64,000 nt of DNA from Dyadobacter sp. CY312 (lineage in GTDB: Bacteria; Bacteroidota; Bacteroidia; Cytophagales; Spirosomataceae), in NCBI RefSeq assembly GCF_021390535.1, contig NZ_JAJUXG010000001.1, positions 124,001-188,000 of the forward strand, in the 5' to 3' direction. This document shows positions 34,092-42,662 of this stretch, piece after piece. The notes under the pieces were generated by a model. The model was given only the letters and a program-made list of their open reading frames with translations. It made no database searches and had not been told where the DNA came from. How positions within the stretch are numbered: the first letter of the stretch is position 1; each line of letters opens with the position of its first letter. Both the position numbers and the translations under genes were made by a program.

Positions 34092-35258
34092 TTACTTCAC
34101 TGCTCTGCTTCCTTCATAAAGCTCGTATTCCAATAAGCGGCAATCGATGGTACTTGTGTAAAACTCGATCCTTCTTTTCGCTTTCAGCCCTATTTTTTTG
34201 GCAAGATCAAGATTTCCCGTGAAAACATATCCGTAATAACCACCGCATTTCTGTTTCATGAAATCACCAATCCGGCCGTAGGTTTCTTCAAGTTCAGTCA
34301 CATCTCCAAGTCTGTCGCCATATTCGGGATTGACAAAAAATACACCCTTTTCGCCCTGTGGTACTTCTGTTTCCGCAAAATCGCATACGTCAAATTCGAT
34401 CATATTCACCACGCCTGCAGCAACAGCGTTTTTCTTGGCATTCATGATCGCCAGATCGCTGTAATCTGTCGCTATAATTTTCACTTCTGGCACTTCAATA
34501 ATCTGTTCTTCGAGCTTATCCTGCTCAGCGAAATAGACTTCCTCGTCGTAACCCTGCAAATGCATGAACGCATAGTTATCCCGGAACAATCCGGGTCGGC
34601 TGTTGCTGGCAATCAGGGCGGCTTCTATGGCGAGCGTACCTGAGCCGCACATCGGATTGATGAAAGGGGACTTCCGATCCCAGCGACTTGCCAGGATTGT
34701 GGCAGAGGCAAGGGCTTCCAGCATCGGAGCACGACCCGGAATTTTCCGGTAGCCATGGCGCGCCAATGAATCACCAGCTGTATCTATAAAAATTTCGGCA
34801 AAGTCATTTTTCCAAAATAGGTGTAAGACTGTACCGATAAGGTCTGAGCCGGTTGACGGGCGAGTGCCGCGCTTTTCACGTAAACGGTCCACAACCGCAT
34901 CTTTAACCCGCACATTGGCAAACATGTTGTTGTTAATCGTAGGATTCTGAACGTTGCTCGTCACCGAAAAATATCCGGGATCCGGAATGATATTCTCCCA
35001 ATCTATTTTCAGAAGATGGTTATAGACATCATCCGCATTGCTTGCTTCAAACTGTTGCAAGCTATATAAAACCTGACTCGCACAATAAAGATTGAGATTG
35101 AGTCTTATGCAATCGTTGATACTTGCTTTCACACGTACGCCGGTAACAAAAGCTTCCTGAATTTCAAATCCAAGATCCTTAACTTCCTGTTCCAGATAAG
35201 GCGCCAGGCGTTTGTTACAAGTGATCGTTACCGGTGCTATGGTGTTATATAAAGACAT
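34092..35258 (-). CDS. THUMP-domain class I RNA methyltransferase (RlmL/Trm14-like)
   Basis: The 388-residue product has an N-terminal THUMP domain (about 10-160) and a C-terminal Rossmann methyltransferase of the UPF0020/RlmL-N type: INPMCGSGTLAIEAALIA (motif I, near residue 205), IATDYSDLAIMNAKKNA, and NPEYGDR (motif IV). Most relatives read N-P-P-Y at the last motif; here Glu replaces the second Pro. It should methylate a guanine at N2 in rRNA or tRNA; the target cannot be told. The ATG at 35258 is preferred over a GTG at 35279. A -7-like box lies 52 nt upstream. Confidence 0.88.
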   Translation of the reverse strand: MSLYNTIAPVTITCNKRLAPYLEQEVKDLGFEIQEAFVTGVRVKASINDCIRLNLNLYCASQVLYSLQQFEASNADDVYNHLLKIDWENIIPDPGYFSVTSNVQNPTINNNMFANVRVKDAVVDRLREKRGTRPSTGSDLIGTVLHLFWKNDFAEIFIDTAGDSLARHGYRKIPGRAPMLEALASATILASRWDRKSPFINPMCGSGTLAIEAALIASNSRPGLFRDNYAFMHLQGYDEEVYFAEQDKLEEQIIEVPEVKIIATDYSDLAIMNAKKNAVAAGVVNMIEFDVCDFAETEVPQGEKGVFFVNPEYGDRLGDVTELEETYGRIGDFMKQKCGGYYGYVFTGNLDLAKKIGLKAKRRIEFYTSTIDCRLLEYELYEGSRAVK

Positions 35259-35309
35259 GAAACTGCGTTGAACAGCCACGGAGGCTGAAATTATGGATTA
35301 AACTAGCTG

Positions 35310-35317
35310 CAAACTTA
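35310..35317 (-). promoter_or_regulatory. Possible -7 box (TAAGTTTG) for the RNA methyltransferase
   Basis: The minus strand reads TAAGTTTG, matching TAnnTTTG, 51 nt upstream of the ATG; no -33 TTG at the usual distance. Confidence 0.3.
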
Positions 35318-35373
35318 CTGGTTTGCCTTTGAAGTTTCAGGTATTATCCAAAATGTTTGTTGTTCACTTCTGA

Positions 35374-36276
35374 TCATAGTCCACCGATGATATCTCTGTT
35401 TATCATCGCTCCGGCCATTCCACCGGCGGCAACTGCGCCAGAAACAGCACGCATCATGGTTGTGTTATCTCCTGCCGCATAAATACCGGAAACACTGGTT
35501 CGTTTCATCTCATCTGTTTTAATTAAACCATGTTCGTTCATTTCGCAACCGAGCTTTTCCGGAATATCGGTGTGTTGTGTAAACGGTAAGCGTGCGTACA
35601 ATGCGCTTAAAACGGTGGTAGTGCCATCCGGGAAAGCAATCTGCCGTAATTTTCCATTTTCATGTTCAATCTCCGAAATGAGTTTTTCATTAATTGTTAC
35701 ACCCAAATTTTCAATTTTGTTTCTCGTTTCCTCGGAAAATGTGGCTTCACCATTGGTGAAAATGGTTAGATCTTTGGTCCAGTTGTTTATGAGTTGCGCA
35801 AAATCCAGAGCAGCTTCTCCATTGGTCAATATTCCGGTTTTTTGATTCCTGACTTCATATCCGTGGCAGTACGGGCAGTGAATCACAGTGATTCCCCAAC
35901 ATGCGGCTAGTCCGGGAATATCCGGCATGATATCCTTCACACCTGTTGCAAACAACACCTTTTTTGCGGTGAATGTCTTGTTAAGATCCGTATTAATTAC
36001 AAAGTCATTATTTGAGCCTTCCACTGACAACACGCTACCGGTGAGCATTTCTACAGTAGGATATGCGGAAACCTGGGCTCTGGCTATTTCAGCAATTGCA
36101 GCAGGCGTAGCACCATCCTGAGTGAGGAAATTGTGCGAATGTGGTGTTTGAATGTTGCAGGGCTTCCCATTGTCGATGATGAGAACTTTTCGTAGCGCCC
36201 GACCAAGCGCCATACCTGCCGATAAACCGGCATAACTTCCTCCAACAATCACAACGTCGTAATCTGAGTTTTCCAT
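35374..36276 (-). CDS. Thioredoxin reductase-like NAD(P)/FAD oxidoreductase
   Basis: The 300-residue product has the TrxR fold: FAD motif GGSYAGLSAG (near residue 12), redox motif C-P-Y-C in HCPYCHGYE (near residue 135) and the C-terminal FAD segment GIYAAGDNTTMMRAVSGAVAAGGMAG. The second glycine-rich NADPH motif (TGILTNGEAALDFAQ) lacks the canonical GxGxxA pattern, so substrate or cofactor use may differ from classical thioredoxin reductase. It lies directly downstream of a TetR gene on the same strand; both genes are preceded by the same 20-bp palindrome, so this flavoprotein is probably the main target of that regulator, perhaps for detoxification. Confidence 0.88.
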   Translation of the reverse strand: MENSDYDVVIVGGSYAGLSAGMALGRALRKVLIIDNGKPCNIQTPHSHNFLTQDGATPAAIAEIARAQVSAYPTVEMLTGSVLSVEGSNNDFVINTDLNKTFTAKKVLFATGVKDIMPDIPGLAACWGITVIHCPYCHGYEVRNQKTGILTNGEAALDFAQLINNWTKDLTIFTNGEATFSEETRNKIENLGVTINEKLISEIEHENGKLRQIAFPDGTTTVLSALYARLPFTQHTDIPEKLGCEMNEHGLIKTDEMKRTSVSGIYAAGDNTTMMRAVSGAVAAGGMAGAMINRDIIGGL

Positions 36277-36299
36277 TTTTATGATTTTAGATTAATAAT

Positions 36300-36319
36300 A
36301 TGTCTCAAATCTGAGACAT
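36300..36319. promoter_or_regulatory. TetR operator, copy 1 (upstream of the flavoprotein)
   Basis: A palindrome with perfect 8-bp arms (ATGTCTCA / TGAGACAT) and a 4-nt centre (AATC) lies 24 bp upstream of the flavoprotein ATG. An identical 20-bp copy precedes the TetR gene (36912-36931). Confidence 0.7.
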
Positions 36320-36335
36320 TAATGGGTAAATTTTT

Positions 36336-36893
36336 TTAAAGTCCGATACCTTTGCTAAAAGAATACCATGCGAATTTTCTGGTTGTTTCTACATCCGTTG
36401 AAGCAGCCATTGGCGAGCTGATGGACGCTGAGACAACGCTGGTAAAAAAGGCATTGATCCAGCAAATGGTCAGTTGTTTACTGATGAATCCATTTTCCTG
36501 TAAAAAGATAAGATGACCTTTCCATAGCGACACCGTATTGTCGTACTCCGAACAGTTTTTGTCTTTGTGGTTATGCTTATGGTCTTGCCGGTTGTGTATT
36601 TTACTCAAAAAAGCACTTTTTGTACCGCAGCTTAGTCCGGCGTAAAACATATTTTCCAATCGTTTCAATGGATCATCACTGGCGTTGTAGGCTGTTATGT
36701 TGGCAATTTTGCAGGCTTTTTGCATTTCTGCTTCGCAACTTGCCATCAATTCCTTTCTGTCTTTAAAATATCTGTGCAAAGTCCTGCGGGTTGTGCCTGC
36801 TTTTTCAGCAACCTTTTCCAGCGGAGCTGAAAGGTCTTCGTTAAAAACCGTGATGGCTGCTTCTATAATCGCTTGCTGTGTATCCTGGATCAT
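36336..36893 (-). CDS. TetR/AcrR-family repressor of the adjacent flavoprotein
   Basis: The 185-residue product (ATG at 36893; an in-frame start at 36941 would run through the operator and is rejected) has a TetR helix-turn-helix: AIIEAAITVFNEDLSAPLEKVAEKAGTTRRTLHRYFKDRKELM. The C-terminal domain contains a histidine-rich stretch (NRQDHKHNHKDKNCSEYD, near residue 110), unusual for the family and suggestive of metal sensing. An identical 20-bp palindrome precedes this gene and the flavoprotein gene 59 bp downstream, supporting self-regulation plus control of the oxidoreductase. Confidence 0.9.
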   Translation of the reverse strand: MIQDTQQAIIEAAITVFNEDLSAPLEKVAEKAGTTRRTLHRYFKDRKELMASCEAEMQKACKIANITAYNASDDPLKRLENMFYAGLSCGTKSAFLSKIHNRQDHKHNHKDKNCSEYDNTVSLWKGHLIFLQENGFISKQLTICWINAFFTSVVSASISSPMAASTDVETTRKFAWYSFSKGIGL

Positions 36894-36897
36894 TTGG

Positions 36898-36905
36898 CAA
36901 ATATA
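36898..36905 (-). promoter_or_regulatory. Possible -7 box (TATATTTG) for the TetR gene
   Basis: The minus strand reads TATATTTG between the palindrome and the ATG. If used, the operator would cover the region between -7 and -33, a good site for repression, but the leader would be nearly absent. Confidence 0.3.
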
Positions 36906-36911
36906 AGAAAC

Positions 36912-36931
36912 ATGTCTCAAATCTGAGACAT
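36912..36931. promoter_or_regulatory. TetR operator, copy 2 (upstream of the TetR gene)
   Basis: Identical over all 20 bp to the palindrome at 36300-36319, and 18 bp upstream of the TetR ATG. Two identical copies this close to the only two genes of the unit are very unlikely by chance. Confidence 0.7.
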
Positions 36932-36944
36932 AAAAGATCAATAA

Positions 36945-36975
36945 AAAAACGCAGAACCGAAAATCCTGCGTTTTT
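36945..36975 (-). terminator. Terminator of the MFS/heme-lipoprotein operon
   Basis: A 10-bp stem (AAAAACGCAG / CTGCGTTTTT) with an 11-nt loop lies just after the stop of the heme-binding lipoprotein gene (minus strand) and before the TetR operator. On the minus strand it is followed by TTTATTGATC. Confidence 0.75.
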
Positions 36976-36997
36976 GAGCCATAACTAATTTAGATTA

Positions 36998-39316
36998 TCA
37001 AATCCCATTTAGCTCGGCTTCAGTAAATGCTTTCTGGCGTCCGCTAAGTTTTTGTCTCATTTTTACAACCTCTTCGGTGCCCACATTATCGGCGTTGTTC
37101 CTCCAAGATTTTCGTATATAACTCAATAACTGTGCAATATCCTCGCTAGGCATCTCTTTGTCATAACCAATGCCGGGCATGTCGCCACTTATTTCCGGTG
37201 CTTCATAAACGTGACCATTCACTTTTACAGGTCCGGTCAGTCCGAACAAAACAATGGAAATGAGTTTCTCACGGTTGCCTGTAACCCATTCCGATTGGTT
37301 AAGAGGCGGCCCCAGCGATTTAACACCATTACCGTCTATTCCATGGCATGTTTGGCAGATGGAGGTAAACAAGGCTTCTCCCTTCGGGAATTGCTTTTTA
37401 AGGATTTCAGGATTCCGGTTTGCAGCAGCGCTTTTGGCATTAGCAATGGCCTTTTGTAATTGTTTGCTCACTGTGAAATCTGCTCCTTTTAAAGAAGCGG
37501 TCAGCTCCTTCTGAAATACTTCTTCATCGTCCTGCAAATTACTGATAACTGCATCGGCTACATACCTGTTCTGAGGATAGGTAACCGCAATCCGGGTCAG
37601 CAAACTTGTAGCCGCTTTCTGATCATATTTCTTTATCCAGGGAGCGAGATAAGCAACATATGGTGCAGCAAGTGTATCCTTTTTACTCAATAGCTGATCA
37701 AATGCAGTAGAAAATTTTTGATAATTATCTTGTGAAATAACCGAGGGAATGGCGGTAAGCGCTTCCATTCTCAAAGGCCAGGCTGGTTGATTAAGTAAGC
37801 CCAAAACTTCATCAGTTTGCAGAGCTCCAAGTCCTTCCAGTGTCCATAAGGCGTGAAGTGCAAACAGCGTGTTCTCTTTTTGCTGAACCGCTGAGCGAAG
37901 TGACGGAATTATCTGTGTCGATTTTGTATCGATTAGTTTCTGCTGTGCTTTGTCACGAACCCAGCCATTGGAATGGCTCAACAATTTAACGAGTTGCTCC
38001 GGGTTGTCTGACAGTGTGACCATTTCTGTCTTTTTGTTTTTAGGAACAATTTTATAGATTCTTCCGCTGGCAAGGGGCTGCGTCAATCCTCGCTTTCCGA
38101 TCTGACCGGCCAGATAAGGAGTCAAATACGTTTTATGCTGGATGATCCCGCGATACATATCAAGCACAAACATAGAGCCATCGGGCGCATTGTACAAATT
38201 CACAGGACGAAAACGTTCGTCGGTACTGGCGAGGAATTCTTTGCCTTTGTACGCCTGTTCACCTTTTGTTACATAGCCGTTTTCATTCAGAATGTTCCTT
38301 TTGATCAGGTTGGCAGAAGGTTCAGGTGTGAAAGCATTCCATTCAAATTCTTTACCGAACAGGTCGCCGCGGTAAATCACCGGACCTGCCGCTGCGGTAA
38401 ATTCATTGAGCTTCAAACTATCATTGAGAACATTTTTCATATATCCGCGATTCACGCCCGGTGTCGGTCGTATCGGATACACTTTGTTATTGGCAACGGA
38501 TTTTTCGTTGTAACCGGCAACACCACGCTGATTCTTGTTCATCGCCCCAAAACCCGGTGAAAAATAATCACCAAGTAAATTCTGCGAGTTGTTGTTGTAA
38601 TAAAGTCTGCCGTAGTTGTCCTGCGTAATGCCCCACTGGCCCCTGAAATGCGTGTGTTCTACCACCCATTTTCCATCAATCTTGCGGTAACGTTTGTCTG
38701 ACTTAGAATTGTATATCCAGTTATCCAAAGCGCGAAGCAAACCGTTTGGCTGGTGTTCTACATTCCCGCCTACTGCATATTTGTCATCTACCAACTCCTT
38801 GTTAACAGGTTTATCATTGTTGATTTGATAAAACCACAAATTTGTTGGCTCTGCAACGAGTATACCGCCGTCGATCAGGCAAATGGCCCTTGGCAAAATA
38901 AGCGAGTCCAGAAAAACTTTTCTGGTGTCGTAAACGCCATCTTTGTTTTTATCTTCCAGAATTACAATTTTCCCATTGGGAATATCTTCGCCGGCACCGG
39001 TTGTGTCTGGCATGTAACCCATCATTTCAACCACCCACATGCGAGCCTTGTCGTCAAATAACATCGCCACAGGTGTACTGATCAGCGGCTCCGCAGCTAC
39101 CAACTTAACTTCGAAACCTTCTTCCACCTTCATTTTACCTAATGAAGCTTCCGGAGAAACAAATGGTGATTTGCTGAAATCAATTACTTCTTCCTGCGCA
39201 GTTGTAGCCGAAGAAGTAGTTGTGTTTTGAGAGCTCTGTACCTGCTTATTCGTTTTGCAATAAAAGAGCAAAGACGAAATGGCCAGGATGACAAAAGGAT
39301 ATTGTAACTTTTTCAT
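36998..39316 (-). CDS. Heme-binding dehydrogenase-like lipoprotein (propeller-HEAT-cytochrome c)
   Basis: The 772-residue product has a lipoprotein signal (ending LLFYC, Cys20), a beta-propeller domain of the sugar dehydrogenase-like DUF7133/TIGR02604 type (about 50-420), a HEAT-like helical region (about 430-640) and a C-terminal cytochrome c domain with the heme motif C-Q-T-C-H (near residue 665) and a likely Met ligand in the GDMPGIGYDKEM segment. Such proteins are periplasmic or outer-membrane electron carriers thought to oxidise sugars. The gene lies 72 bp after the MFS transporter gene on the same strand, suggesting uptake and oxidation of the same sugar or sugar acid. Confidence 0.88.
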   Translation of the reverse strand: MKKLQYPFVILAISSLLFYCKTNKQVQSSQNTTTSSATTAQEEVIDFSKSPFVSPEASLGKMKVEEGFEVKLVAAEPLISTPVAMLFDDKARMWVVEMMGYMPDTTGAGEDIPNGKIVILEDKNKDGVYDTRKVFLDSLILPRAICLIDGGILVAEPTNLWFYQINNDKPVNKELVDDKYAVGGNVEHQPNGLLRALDNWIYNSKSDKRYRKIDGKWVVEHTHFRGQWGITQDNYGRLYYNNNSQNLLGDYFSPGFGAMNKNQRGVAGYNEKSVANNKVYPIRPTPGVNRGYMKNVLNDSLKLNEFTAAAGPVIYRGDLFGKEFEWNAFTPEPSANLIKRNILNENGYVTKGEQAYKGKEFLASTDERFRPVNLYNAPDGSMFVLDMYRGIIQHKTYLTPYLAGQIGKRGLTQPLASGRIYKIVPKNKKTEMVTLSDNPEQLVKLLSHSNGWVRDKAQQKLIDTKSTQIIPSLRSAVQQKENTLFALHALWTLEGLGALQTDEVLGLLNQPAWPLRMEALTAIPSVISQDNYQKFSTAFDQLLSKKDTLAAPYVAYLAPWIKKYDQKAATSLLTRIAVTYPQNRYVADAVISNLQDDEEVFQKELTASLKGADFTVSKQLQKAIANAKSAAANRNPEILKKQFPKGEALFTSICQTCHGIDGNGVKSLGPPLNQSEWVTGNREKLISIVLFGLTGPVKVNGHVYEAPEISGDMPGIGYDKEMPSEDIAQLLSYIRKSWRNNADNVGTEEVVKMRQKLSGRQKAFTEAELNGI

Positions 39317-39388
39317 TGTATGAATAATCTTTCAGGCGATTCAGTATATGGTGGATTGCAGATTTTGAACGGTGTAAGTCTCAAAATG

Positions 39389-40687
39389 TTATTCAACCAG
39401 TGCTTCTTCAACCGGCTTCATGCTTTTGGTTAAAAAATGAATGATAATCCAGGCTAGCATATAGGCAAGGCCGCAAATGATAAACAGGATGTTATAACCT
39501 GCACCAATGTTGCCAAGTCCTTTGTAATAATCAAGCAAGGCACCTACAAGCAGCGGGAAGAAGGTAGATCCGAGTGAACCCGCCATACCACCTATACCCA
39601 CAACCGAACTCACGGCGCGCTTGGGGAACATGTCTGAAACAATCGTAAAAATATTTGAACTCCAGGCCTGGTGCGCAGCAGCTGCAATACTTATAATACC
39701 AACGGCTACCCAGATATCTGTTGCGAATTTTGCCAGAATAATCGGTAACACTGCGAATGCTACGATCAATAATGTTGTTTTACGTGCACGAAGGGGAGCC
39801 CAGCCCTTTTTGATCAGATAAGATGACAACCAGCCTCCGCCAATACTTCCAAATGTGGTGGCAGTGTAGACTACGACCAGCTGTAAACTTGGTTTTTTCA
39901 GATCCAGAGAGAACGTTGTTGCGAAGTAAGCAGGCAGCCAGAACAGGAAGAACCACCAGATAGGATCTGTCAATAATTTACCAACAATGAAAACCCAGGT
40001 CTGTTTCAAACCCAAAAGCTTGGACCATTTAATTTTCGCTTCATTTCCGGAAACAGCTTCTTCATTATCGCTGTGGATGTATTCAAATTCTTCCTTTTTT
40101 ACTCTTTTGCTTCGCGAAGGTATTTCATACAAAATGATCCAAAAAACAAGCCATATAAATCCCAGCGCACCGGTGATGATAAAGGCTTCCTGCCATCCGT
40201 ACGCCCCAAGCAACCACGGAACCAAAATTGGAGCCGCTACGGCGCCGATACTCGTTCCGGAATTGAAAATACCGGTTGCCAGCGCGCGCTCTTTTTTAGG
40301 AAACCATTCTGCCGTTGCTTTTACTGCCGCGGGAAAATTACCTGCCTCAGCCAAACCAAGTAACGCGCGAACCGCACCAAATCCCAAAGTGCTTCTTACA
40401 AACGCATGTGCAATGGCAGCAATACTCCAGACAACGATGGAAATGGTATAACCAAGCTTTGAACCGATACGATCAATAAAATTTCCAAAAATGACATAAC
40501 CGAAGGCATAACATGCTGCAAATACCATTACAATATTGGCGTAGTCTGTTTCTGTCCAGTTAAATTCTACTTCGAGAGTGGGTTTTAAATAGCCAAGGAT
40601 TTGTCTGTCAACGTAATTGATCGTTGTTGCGAAGAAAAGTAAGGCGCAGACGACCCAACGATAATTACCTGTTTTAGGATCTTTCAT
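39389..40687 (-). CDS. MFS transporter, hexuronate/anion-cation symporter type
   Basis: The 432-residue product has 12 predicted transmembrane helices and opens with YRWVVCALLFFATTINYVDRQILGYLKPTLEVEFNWTETDYANIV, the signature of the ACS/hexuronate (ExuT) family. The middle loop (about 195-225) is charged (SRSKRVKKEEFEYIHSDNEE). Substrates in this family are sugar acids such as glucuronate or galactonate; here this is inferred only from family resemblance. It is first in an operon with the heme-binding lipoprotein. A two-box promoter with flanking inverted repeats lies upstream. Confidence 0.9.
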   Translation of the reverse strand: MKDPKTGNYRWVVCALLFFATTINYVDRQILGYLKPTLEVEFNWTETDYANIVMVFAACYAFGYVIFGNFIDRIGSKLGYTISIVVWSIAAIAHAFVRSTLGFGAVRALLGLAEAGNFPAAVKATAEWFPKKERALATGIFNSGTSIGAVAAPILVPWLLGAYGWQEAFIITGALGFIWLVFWIILYEIPSRSKRVKKEEFEYIHSDNEEAVSGNEAKIKWSKLLGLKQTWVFIVGKLLTDPIWWFFLFWLPAYFATTFSLDLKKPSLQLVVVYTATTFGSIGGGWLSSYLIKKGWAPLRARKTTLLIVAFAVLPIILAKFATDIWVAVGIISIAAAAHQAWSSNIFTIVSDMFPKRAVSSVVGIGGMAGSLGSTFFPLLVGALLDYYKGLGNIGAGYNILFIICGLAYMLAWIIIHFLTKSMKPVEEALVE

Positions 40688-40712
40688 AATGAAACTAGGT
40701 GACTTCTTTCGT

Positions 40713-40779
40713 TTAAGGGGATAGGTTTCAAAATCATTCTTTGGGGATAAGACTGCAATTAAGCCATTCTACCCCTTAA
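40713..40779. repeat. Inverted TTAAGGGG/CCCCTTAA arms flanking the MFS promoter
   Basis: The 8-bp arms are perfect reverse complements on either side of the -7 and -33 elements, 51 bp apart. A third related word (GGGGATA) lies at 40743-40749. They could be regulator sites. Confidence 0.35.
40729..40758 (-). promoter_or_regulatory. Promoter of the MFS operon
   Basis: On the minus strand TTG (40756-40758) is followed after a 19-bp spacer by TGATTTTG (40729-40736), one mismatch from TAnnTTTG. The box ends 42 nt upstream of the MFS start. It is bracketed by inverted repeat arms TTAAGGGG (40713-40720) and CCCCTTAA (40772-40779). Confidence 0.5.
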
Positions 40780-40807
40780 TGTAATCACCCAAGTTTTGAC
40801 AAAGAAA

Positions 40808-40845
40808 AATCCCGCCGTGCCTCATGTGATAGGAACGACAGGATT
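40808..40845 (-). terminator. Terminator of surE, minus-strand specific
   Basis: On the minus-strand RNA, a 14-bp stem with two G-U pairs and one mismatch (arms 40832-40845 and 40808-40821) and a 10-nt loop is followed by UUUCUUUG. On the plus strand, the same positions would be A-C mismatches, so the hairpin suits only the surE transcript. Confidence 0.6.
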
Positions 40846-40880
40846 AATGTCACTTATAATTTACAAAACCAGACCGATCT

Positions 40881-41618
40881 TTAAACGATCGGGTAGGCCA
40901 GTTGCGCCTTAACCAGCTCTGCCTCATTGGTAAGATCCAGTCGTAGCGGGGTAATGGAAACAAAGCCATTTTCTACTGCCCAACGATCTGTGCCTTCTTC
41001 GGCGGGTTCCAGCGGGATATTGATAAACCAATAATGTTTTCTTCCCATCGGATCCAGTCCGGGTTCAATTCGGTTGTCGTACAGCCTCACAGACTGACGG
41101 GTCCACCGCACACCTGTTGGCTTTGTTGGGAAATTTACGTTTACCAGATTGAGATGGGGATTTTTAAAAAGAAGTGCTAATGCCTTTTCAACGAAAGGAT
41201 CCAAGAGCTCGAAGTCGGGCTCAATATCACCAGCTGGTGTACTGAGTGCGATTCCTTTCATTCCAAAGAGAACCGCTTGTTTGGCAGCTGCAAGGGTTCC
41301 TGAGTGCCACATGGCATTCCCCAGATTGGGTCCCATGTTGATACCGGAAAGAACTACATCAGGTTTGTCCCACAAATGTTGTCCCAGCGCTACACAGTCT
41401 GCCGGCGTACCATTGACCTTATACGCGTCTATCCCTTCAAATACAATTGGCGATTTCTTATAAGATAATGGGCGTGAGGCTGTTATTGCATGACCCATAG
41501 ATGATTGCTCAACATCGGGTGCCACTATCTTTACCTCACCGAACCTGCTGGCAATTTTAGCCAGGGCTGCTAGACCCGGGCTGTAGATTCCATCATCGTT
41601 TGTTACCAGGATTTTCAT
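40881..41618 (-). CDS. surE: 5'/3'-nucleotidase SurE
   Basis: The 245-residue product has the SurE metal-binding motifs: MKILVTNDDGIYSPGL at the start (Asp-Asp), Ser40 region (SSMGHAIT), NGTPADC (near residue 90) and VLSGINMGPNLG (near residue 103). SurE dephosphorylates nucleoside monophosphates and polyphosphate in the cytoplasm and is associated with stress survival. It is monocistronic and divergent from the lipid kinase gene (87 bp). Length and motifs agree with the family. Confidence 0.95.
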   Translation of the reverse strand: MKILVTNDDGIYSPGLAALAKIASRFGEVKIVAPDVEQSSMGHAITASRPLSYKKSPIVFEGIDAYKVNGTPADCVALGQHLWDKPDVVLSGINMGPNLGNAMWHSGTLAAAKQAVLFGMKGIALSTPAGDIEPDFELLDPFVEKALALLFKNPHLNLVNVNFPTKPTGVRWTRQSVRLYDNRIEPGLDPMGRKHYWFINIPLEPAEEGTDRWAVENGFVSITPLRLDLTNEAELVKAQLAYPIV

Positions 41619-41705
41619 AAGCTTTTCATTTTTTCCGATACAGCAATAAAATTATGCCTGGTATGTTTTTTATAGCTCCTGAATAAATAATCATCAGACA
41701 TTCCT

Positions 41706-42608
41706 ATGAAAAAAGCCACCCTTTTACACAACCCAACCGCGGGAGAAAACGATTTCACAAAAACTGAACTGTTGGATACGATTAAGAAACAAGGTTTTGA
41801 CGTCTCTTATGCTTCGGTGAAAAAAGATGATTGGGATAAGTTTTCGAACGACACGGACTTTTTGATTATTGCTGGCGGAGACGGAACTGTGAGAAGAGTA
41901 GCAAAAGTGCTGATGAAGCGGGAAAGAATTGAGAAACAATATCCAATTGCGATATTACCGCATGGAACCGCCAACAACATTGCAGGAACGTTAAAGATAG
42001 ATGGCAAAGTAAAAGACATCGTAAAGTCCTGGCAAACAGCTACGCTAAAAAGATTTGATATTGGTAAAGTGGGTGGATTAAAAGACCAAACTTTCTTTCT
42101 GGAAGCATTTGGACTAGGTATTTTTCCAAGACTAATAAAAGTAATGGAAAAAATGGACGACGATATTGGTGATGATGTTGATCAAAAACTCAAAGTAGCT
42201 CAGGCTGTCCTATATGATATCGTGCTCAATTATAAGCCCCAGAAGTGTAAGATCGTTGCGGATGGCGCAGAATATTCGGGTAGGTACATAATGGTTGAGG
42301 TAATGAATACACGATCTATCGGTCCAAGGCTGGAACTGGCTCCCAACGGCGATCCGGGCGATGGAGAGTTTGATGTGGTTTTAATATCTGAGGAAGATCA
42401 GCAAAAGTTTGGTCTTTTTCTTTTAAACCAGTTGAATGAAGGGCAGGAGACTTTTAGCTTCACAACAATCAGGGCGAAGAAATTGGAGATAGAATGGGAG
42501 GGAAAAGACTTACATGTGGATGACGAAAGATTGAAGCCCGAAAGTCCGATACGGGTTTCCGTTGAAATACTACCGGGTATGCTGGAATTTATGGTGGCCG
42601 GCGACTGA
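41706..42608 (+). CDS. Diacylglycerol/lipid kinase (YegS/DgkB family)
   Basis: The 300-residue product has the DAGK catalytic domain at the N-terminus: HNPTAGE (near residue 8), the GGDGTVRRV motif (near residue 58) and LPHGTANNIAGTL (near residue 82), then the C-terminal domain with LELAPNGDPGDGEFDVVLI. Enzymes of this family phosphorylate diacylglycerol, sphingosine or undecaprenol; which one is not clear from sequence. It is a single gene divergent from surE. No transmembrane segment is present, consistent with peripheral membrane association. Confidence 0.9.
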   Translation: MKKATLLHNPTAGENDFTKTELLDTIKKQGFDVSYASVKKDDWDKFSNDTDFLIIAGGDGTVRRVAKVLMKRERIEKQYPIAILPHGTANNIAGTLKIDGKVKDIVKSWQTATLKRFDIGKVGGLKDQTFFLEAFGLGIFPRLIKVMEKMDDDIGDDVDQKLKVAQAVLYDIVLNYKPQKCKIVADGAEYSGRYIMVEVMNTRSIGPRLELAPNGDPGDGEFDVVLISEEDQQKFGLFLLNQLNEGQETFSFTTIRAKKLEIEWEGKDLHVDDERLKPESPIRVSVEILPGMLEFMVAGD

Positions 42609-42662
42609 CTATCGAAAATCTTAGATTGATAACTTTTGGTTATAGTTTATAACAAAATGTGA

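Noticed and set aside
39987..40451. Plus-strand ORFs opposite the MFS transporter
   Set aside because: Shadows of a gene with a clear 12-helix pattern and family signature.
42640..42656. GTTATA-GTT-TATAAC hairpin after the lipid kinase gene as terminator
   Set aside because: Six AT-rich pairs with no T run are not a convincing terminator.
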